DNA of 64,000 nt from Aspidiotus rigidus (lineage: Eukaryota; Arthropoda; Insecta; Hemiptera; Diaspididae), in the NCBI GenBank assembly GCA_035079385.1, contig JAVHKY010000013.1, positions 10,290,001-10,354,000 of the forward strand, given 5' to 3'. How positions within the stretch are numbered: the first letter of the stretch is position 1; every line of letters begins with the position of its first letter. The notes under the pieces are model-generated. The model had not been told where the DNA came from. It made no database searches and saw only the letters and a list, made by a program, of their open reading frames with translations. A program made the translations under genes and the position numbers. This document shows positions 57,841 through 64,000 of this stretch, piece after piece.

Positions 57841-59637
57841 AGAGTCGACTTTTGAGCTATGGAGAGGAATGTCTAGGTTAGAAGACAGAGGAATGGTAAT
57901 TGGAAAATTTCGTAGGGCGGCGCTTTCACCTACTTCAGGGATTTGGAAATATCGTAGCTTTGAATCTGTGGTTTACTCCTGAACGTGCTTCCCGTTCTCC
58001 GTCATCTCAATCCAGTTTTTGTTTGAGAACGTCTATAAATAACGTGAGGCCTTTAAGAGGGGAAAGGGTCCGATCGAATCTCATCAAATTTCACACAGAA
58101 AGAGACTGGAAAAATCTCGTGATTTTTTCCACAAAGATAAGTCTCAAAATATTTCAAAACTGGGCTCAATGTTTTTCAATAAATCTAACGCAAACAAGCA
58201 TAAATGCGGGGAGGGAGATCAAGCCAAATTTTACGGTATCTTACCGAAAGCGGTTGGGAGGGAGGTCGAAAAACCGCAAACAATTCCTCACGTAATTTAT
58301 GAAAACTCCCTTATTGTATTTTTTCGTCAATAGTGGTCTCTTCATCAAAAGATCTCTGAACTTTTTGTTATACTTTTTAAATTTTTCTACTATCCGCTGT
58401 TGTACAATTTTTAGAATTATATGTATTTTCCGTCGTTAGAATCTTCATCATTTTTTATCATAAGCCGTAAATTGCAAGAAAAAATTGATTCTATATTTCC
58501 TAAAGTTGACTAAAGGTGTCCGAAGAAGAAGAAGGAGAAGAGGAAAAAAAGTATACGAGATCTGGGACTTATGGAGATATGGAAAAAATTTGCGTCATTT
58601 TTCGAGTTACAGAAGGGGATGTCTAGGCTAGATAGAAGGACAGTCTAGGCTAGGCGATGAGGTGAAAGGAGGCTCTGACCGATTTTGAGGACTTAACGAG
58701 TACAATAATACGCTCCTAGTATTGTGGAGAAAATTCAAGGTCTCCATCGTTACAAATTCCCTATTCCTTACAACCAACACAAGAAAGTAAAACCAATCCC
58801 CCGGGTAGAAAAAGGAGTGAAGTGCGAGTTTTTAATTAAAATTTAATACTGCATAACTTAGGGGATTATACGAGGGTAATTTTTTGAACAAAATGACTGC
58901 TTATTATTTTTCAATATCTTTAAAGGTATGTTAAAGAATTATTCAACAAAATAAGGCTTTGATGGATCACAATTTCTTCCCACTTGAATTGGCCGAAAAT
59001 TCGAAAATTACTGAAACAGTTTTTTTGAACGGTACGTTTTTATATGTTTATTGGTTAAATATATGTATTATTCTGTCTGTAAATAGAAGTGCGAGGAATC
59101 ACCTTGTGTTATCTTGATTTTCTTATCCTATCACCATTTTTTTCTCCTTCATTTCTTCAAATTGGTGCAGATTTGTCACGCGTAAATTTACATCACCAAC
59201 ATAACACAAACCTTTCGGAAAATTTTCCAACCTCAGACCTGTTAAGATATAGGCAAGAAATAACGTTTTTTTCAAGAGAACCAATTTGCGCCCAATCTTA
59301 TAAAATTTGTTGTTTAAATGAAACAAACACCTCTTTTTTTTCCCCCAATATTGAATGTTTTACTATTTCTTGGAGTTTACCTAGATTACCTCGAAAAAAT
59401 AAATTGGACAGAATTTCGAAGTCGGGGACCGACTTTGATCAAATATTGGATTTTCTTTTTTCAAATGCACAATTTTTTTCAAACTAGAATACTTTTTGAG
59501 GCTCTTCTTTATCATTATCTTTTTTCAATTTATCCACAATTTTTTTTTTTTTTTTGAAAAATGATTTTATATCAGTAAAGATTTTTAACTAATCATATTT
59601 CGCTACAATGGTTACATTTCATTAATGCATACCAAAA
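57841..59637. other. Intergenic; nothing recognised
   Basis: Open frames up to 132 codons occur but show no domain, no good splice context and biased T-rich composition. Confidence 0.4.
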
Positions 59638-60225
59638 AATATCAATATGTGAGGCGATCTGAGAAACCGTACCTAAACTCGCACCAAAATTATTTTTCAC
59701 ATTTCCGAATAGAGGACAGTTTTCCGAGTCCAACAAAAAAAATAGTCCAAATCGGTTGAAAGTCCGCTAAGATATGATCTTTCGAAGTTCAGAACTTTAA
59801 AAAAGTGAATTCTGAGAAAGTTGCGAAAAAGCTACTGATGTTCGTGACGGAAAGTGTTCGTTATTTATTTTTTGTATCATTTTTCTCGATTTTTCTGAAG
59901 TGAATTAATCATGTTTTCTAAATCGATTTTCAACGAAAATACGACACTATTGGTCAATTTTTTTTTATCGACTCATTTTTCTACAAATCAGCAGAAATGG
60001 AACTCTTTCCTTACTATTAATAAAAGATAAGCACGCTGAAAACGTGGTTTCGAAGGCCGAACCAGGCGCTCACTGGTGATGAAAATGTTAACTACGATAT
60101 CTAAGAACACTTTTTTTAAACAAAATTACGAAAATGGGTTGGTTCATCATAGTATTTGAAAAATTTTAATAAGCGAGTTTAGGCGGTACAGTTTCTCATA
60201 TCGCTTCACATATTCTAAAAGTTGA
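59638..60225. mobile_element. Foldback transposon-like element, about 590 bp
   Basis: Imperfect terminal inverted repeats of about 45 bp: ATCAATATGTGAGGCGATCTG...CTAAACTCGC at the left and GCGAGTTTAGGCGGTACAG...CACATATTCT at the right. No transposase; target duplication not resolved. Confidence 0.6.
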
Positions 60226-61920
60226 TATTTTTTTAAGAAATACAAAATTATTGATAAGGTCAATATTGGTCTTTTCTCAGCAAATGCAAACAACGCAGCG
60301 ACGCAGATGGAAATTTTTTGAGAGGGGGGTGGTTTATGGTATTTTGAATCATATTTTTCAGTCCCTGGGGGAAAGTCGGACCCTTCACTGAGCGTAAAAT
60401 AATCATAAAAGTGAATTGCATTTATGTGTAGTCACTTCATCTCATTTAGTCTCACATAAGTGACCCTTTAATTAGAAAGTATGTTTGCCGGCGTGGTATT
60501 GGTTTAGTTTTAAAACCTTTAAACTCAGAAACTTTCATACCAACTTTCAACAGCACAAAAAATATTAATTCACTCCAGTTCCAAACCTCGTAACAGAAAG
60601 AAAGAAATACTTTCATTACTTGAAATCTATACGTATGACGAAGAGCGATTGCCACACTGAAGTTTCGAGATTTTATGGAACTAAAAAAACAATTGCCAAG
60701 AACTTTTTTCAGAATTCTGATATGCAGACCTTAGGTCTTGGGCCTTTGCATCCCTCGCCATGGCTCGGTTAGCAAATCCTTGCCTACTAAGTCTCCTATA
60801 AAAATAACCTTAAACTCTATTCTCCAATTCATAAACTTCTTGTTCATATAACCCGTCGCAACTTCTATGCATTGAAGGCAGTGAATCAATTTTCTATACT
60901 TTTATCTCGTCGATGTCCACCTCAGTAGTCCGTTCTTTGGATGGTTCGTATCCCCGGTAAATCTTCCTTCAAGTGGGTAAAATTCCAAAAGGGAAACATG
61001 CATAAAGATTCTTGTCATATCATAAAACTCAGTAAGTAGATTAAGGTCAAAAAGGGGGTAGGTGACACTCTACCCCGATAGTTTTTCAGCATTGGATAAC
61101 GTACTACGCGATGTACTTCCTTTCTCAAGTATTCAAAAGCGATAGGAAAGAATGAGCCGATGTTACCACATGTACAAGCGCAATACAAAATCTACAAACC
61201 TGGGACAGCGCAAAGGCCGATAATAAGATCACAGAAGTTGTAAAAAATTTCATATTTCTTTTTTTTTTTATAGTCAAGTTCACAGGGTACTAATGAAAAC
61301 AAATTTCTTAGTATACGAAAACGGTACGAACGATCACCAACAATAAGACTATCCGCATTAAAATATTACGTTTCACTTATATAGGCTACAGTGATATATT
61401 GTAGTACACTCTTGACGGTTGTACTCAATTGATTTCGTTTTCATTAACCTTTTCAGTGCGCATTTAGATTCATTTACTTACCCATTGCTGGCGAATACAA
61501 GATACGTGCAGACCGCAGTCGAAATTTTTCCAATTATATTTTCAGTTGTATGAAACGAGGATATCCTTATTAGAATGAGAAAGATAAGAAAACACTATTA
61601 AACGAAGCTGGATTGCTGATTTTTATTTTTCCTGTCAACAAAAATATTGCAAACTCTGGGTTAGGTATATGTGTAGTACATAGCCTTGTTGCACAATCGG
61701 ATTCGTCGCCCAATTTCCGACGATTCTAATTTCTCATCGAGTTCATACCATGACGTGAGCAAATATTGCTTAATCGGAGTGGGAAGGGGCGAAAGGATTG
61801 AAGAGCTAGCACGAGTGTGTCATCAAAAATTTGGTGCTTGGAGCGAAAAAACAATTGACGGTCGTGAGTTAATGAAATTTGGCCGTTAGATGGCAATGTA
61901 GTGAGGCGAAGCCTGTATCA
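60226..61920. other. Intergenic; nothing recognised
   Basis: No supported gene. Mixed-composition sequence, perhaps old retroelement debris. Confidence 0.4.
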
Positions 61921-61924
61921 CCAC

Positions 61925-62445
61925 AGGCCACAGAGGCCGTTGGCGGGACCGGTTCGAGATGCTCTAGTAGCTGTACTGAGCGCTGAGGTTTGTATTGTAT
62001 AATGTGGTTCAAGATGAAATGGAGACGCTAGACCGTAAATGGCTGAGTCATAATCAAAAACTTTGAAAAAGACAGCAGGATTTCACGGTAACAATTTTCT
62101 TTAGAGTGGGAAAGAATTTTCAAGGCATTAGGAGCTCAAATGCATTATGCTTCTATTAGTTTGGGAATGGTTACCCAGAAATGAAAGGTATGGAAATTCA
62201 GATCAAGAAGTTTAATTACTTCCACTTGTCGGACGGTGTTGTTAACGATTTCGAGAGGGCGATATTTGAGGGCTGGTTGACGTGGCTCTTGAAAAACTAT
62301 GAATTTTGCTTTGGGATAGGATATAAGAAAATCACGTAGGGAAAGCCAAGAGTATAATTTATCAATTGTATCTTGGAGGATAAGAAGAGCGCGTGGAGTA
62401 TTACTTGACCGCAGATGGATGCTTAGATCCTCAGAGGTATTAGTA
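61925..62445 (-). pseudogene. LINE (jockey-like) reverse transcriptase C-terminal fragment
   Basis: The minus strand reads DLSIHLRSSNTPRALLILQD then KLYSWLSLRDFLISYPKAKF, and later, in another frame, FDYDSAIYGLASPFHL. This is the thumb region of jockey/R1-like reverse transcriptases (ADDL.IY..S...A...LQ..I..I..WL...GF.ISP.KT, ...LDYGS.IY). Stops and shifts make it dead. Same family as the plus-strand fragment at 62902. Confidence 0.75.
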
Positions 62446-62901
62446 ATCCTACATTAGGTGACCTCGTATCGCCATCTCGGGAGGAAAGCCTAAAACACTA
62501 GGTGGTACCGATCAAGATGAAGAAGGCCATGAAGAAGTGCCTGAAAAGGGGGTATATCTTGAGGTAGCGAGGATAGGAACATTAGCATGTCAAGCTTTCT
62601 CATTTTTCTCAAGTGTAACTGCTCGATTTCTGGTCCTGGGCCCAGATGGTGGGAACTTTATAATTGATTTCGGGGAAAATCTTTTAAATGGTTATTGGAG
62701 GCAAGAGTCTGAAGCTAGATGAAGAGTGGTGCATGAAGATTTAAAAGAAAGCACGGTTTCTTTGGTGTACAGGCACGTTCTCCCGACCCCATCCCAAATA
62801 TTCATTACCCATCAATCTATTGACGGTACGAAATTGATTAGTTATGGAAAATTTCTTATCGCCATCAACAAAATAATAAAAATCGTACGATTACCCTACT
62901 T
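62446..62901. other. Spacer between inverted LINE fragments
   Basis: No gene recognised. Confidence 0.35.
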
Positions 62902-63400
62902 TTCTCTAATGACCTAAGCATCCATTCACGTTCCAGTAGTACAACACGCGCCCACCGTCTACTTCAAGAAACAATCAATAAAATACACGCTTGGCTTTCT
63001 CTTCGAGGATTCCGCATTTCCTATCCCAAAACAAAACTCATCGTCTTCCAGAAGCCCTGCGTCAAAAAGCCATCAAATGTTTCCCTCTCACAATTGCTAA
63101 CTACCCCATCCCAAAAGTTTACACCACAAAAGTTCTTGGGCTCAACTTCCACAACCATCACTCTTGGATCGCCCATATCAAACTAGCAAATCAAAATGCA
63201 TTCGAGCACTCAATTTCCTGAAATTCTTTTCCCACCCAAAAGAAGATTGTAACCGAAAAATCCTCCTCCTCCACCTCTTCGAGAGTTTAATCCGCTCCAT
63301 CCTCGATTACGGCTCACCCATTTACCGTCTCACACAAGTTTCAGAATAGCTATTGGAGCATTCCGAACCAGTCACAGCCCTGAAGGCAGACTGCTAGCAG
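62902..63400 (+). pseudogene. LINE (jockey-like) reverse transcriptase C-terminal fragment
   Basis: Begins at the catalytic loop, where FSND (62902-62913) replaces YADD, then LSIHSRSSSTTRAHRLLQE and AWLSLRGFRISYPKTKLIVF. It shifts frame to TTKVLGLNFHNHHSWIAHIK, then shifts again to KFFSHPKEDCNRKILLLHLF and SILDYGSPIY. At least two frameshifts and a lost catalytic YADD show that it is inactive. Confidence 0.85.
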
Positions 63401-63408
63401 CTCGTAAA

Positions 63409-63414
63409 TTAAAA

Positions 63415-63469
<55 letters not shown>

Positions 63470-63512
63470 ATTGATAAATAAATAAATAAATAAATAAATA
63501 AAAGATAAATAA
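63409..63512. repeat. (AAAT)n microsatellite
   Basis: About 24 AAAT units with a few interruptions. It lies directly after the LINE fragment and may derive from its 3' tail. Confidence 0.95.
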
Positions 63513-63584
63513 AAAGTAAGAATAATATTTTTCCCTAGGATAAAAACTTCATCAGGGTGATCCGAAATTCCCAATAAATCTATC

Positions 63585-63745
63585 AACAGGGAACCTATTC
63601 TATAGAAGTGGGGGATATTTTAGAAAATCTGCCGTACTGACCTATCCAAAATCTTTCCAAGTTCCAGTATTATCATACATATAAATACCTATATCATATA
63701 GTTCAATGGTCAAAATTTTTGTAAGTCCAACACCCCTAAGTAGCT
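63585..63745. repeat. Copy of the dispersed GGAACC...AAGTCC repeat
   Basis: AGGGAACCTATTCTATAGAAG ... ATCTTTCCAAGTTCC ... ATATAGTTCAATGGTCAAAA matches the order of motifs in peroxidase intron 10. Confidence 0.6.
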
Positions 63746-63774
63746 CAGAGCTGGGTCAACTCTAGACAGAGTCA

Positions 63775-63965
63775 GAGGAGGAATTTACAGGATTGAGGGA
63801 GAAGAGTAGGGTGAAGATGGCAGATAAATCGATAGAATATATGGAGATTGAGTTTTTCAAATGAAAGTGTGAGACCTCACCATTGATGGAGAAGGCGCAG
63901 CCAGTTTTGGAGCCCGATTTGGAACCATCTGTAAAGCACAAGTTGTGGAAAGGGTAGTGTTATCA
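63775..63965 (-). pseudogene. LINE RNase H fragment
   Basis: The minus strand reads CFTDGSKSGSKTGCAFSING then EVSHFHLKNSISIYSIDLSA, the start of a non-LTR retrotransposon RNase H domain (catalytic Asp in TDGSK). It is open across the piece visible and is cut by the window end region. Confidence 0.75.
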
Positions 63966-64000
63966 ATTAGGTATGTCTTTAAATTGTCTTATATAGATTA

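Noticed and set aside
58300..59560. Frames of up to 132 codons (e.g. 59089-59487)
   Set aside because: No domain, no splice context, T-rich composition, and overlapping alternative frames of similar length.
63350..63586. Minus-strand frame of repeated IYLF residues
   Set aside because: Translation of the (AAAT)n microsatellite.

Overview
This is a eukaryotic, AT-rich, intron-bearing segment, almost certainly from an insect. Short GT-AG introns, an odorant-binding protein, animal housekeeping genes and an isolated 5S rRNA gene all fit. A bacterial-looking intronless secreted-protein gene and a fragment resembling the bacterial 'predicted AAA-ATPase' family would fit a sap-feeding hemipteran such as a mealybug, but that is inference only.

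Layout. 1316-20668 (+) is a cytosolic aspartate aminotransferase (GOT1-like) gene of 8 exons. Its first intron is filled by a 15.1 kb Polinton/Maverick-like element (1893-17039) with AG...CT ends, long terminal inverted repeats built of an AT-rich minisatellite and a near-perfect 6-bp target duplication. The element carries a decayed protein-primed family B DNA polymerase, several small AT-rich genes and, in its left half, a spliced secreted-protein gene plus the AAA-ATPase fragment. Its right inverted repeat is split by a TA-duplicating transposon, which is itself split by a hAT-like MITE. 21520-21999 is another hAT-like MITE, and 22416-22534 (+) is a 5S rRNA gene. 23403-24341 (+) is PSMB3 and 24583-28760 (-) is the splicing helicase DDX23/PRP28, convergent with it. 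About 29.7-30.3 kb holds LINE debris and a foldback. 31452-35526 (+) is a kinase-only ULK/ATG1-like gene whose last intron holds a palindromic Penelope-like insertion with an 11-bp target duplication.

36777-45817 (+) is a 12-exon secreted animal haem peroxidase homologue that has lost its proximal histidine. Its introns contain a hAT-like MITE, a foldback and a tandemly duplicated block carrying mitochondrial ND5-like sequence. 46833-47738 (-) is the intronless bacterial-like secreted protein. 49408-49872 (+) is a small Ser/Lys-rich protein with KEN and D-box-like motifs. 50585-54021 (-) is a classical six-cysteine odorant-binding protein whose signal-peptide exon was not found. From 54 kb to the end the sequence is repeat-rich: tRNA-like segments, GTCGA-rich repeats, a foldback element, three LINE fragments and an (AAAT)n tract.

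The host genes are functionally unrelated. GOT1, PSMB3, DDX23, the kinase, the peroxidase and the OBP have open, spliceable reading frames. The most unusual parts are the nested Polinton with possible host cargo, the bacterial-like secreted gene and the peroxidase without its haem-ligating histidine.
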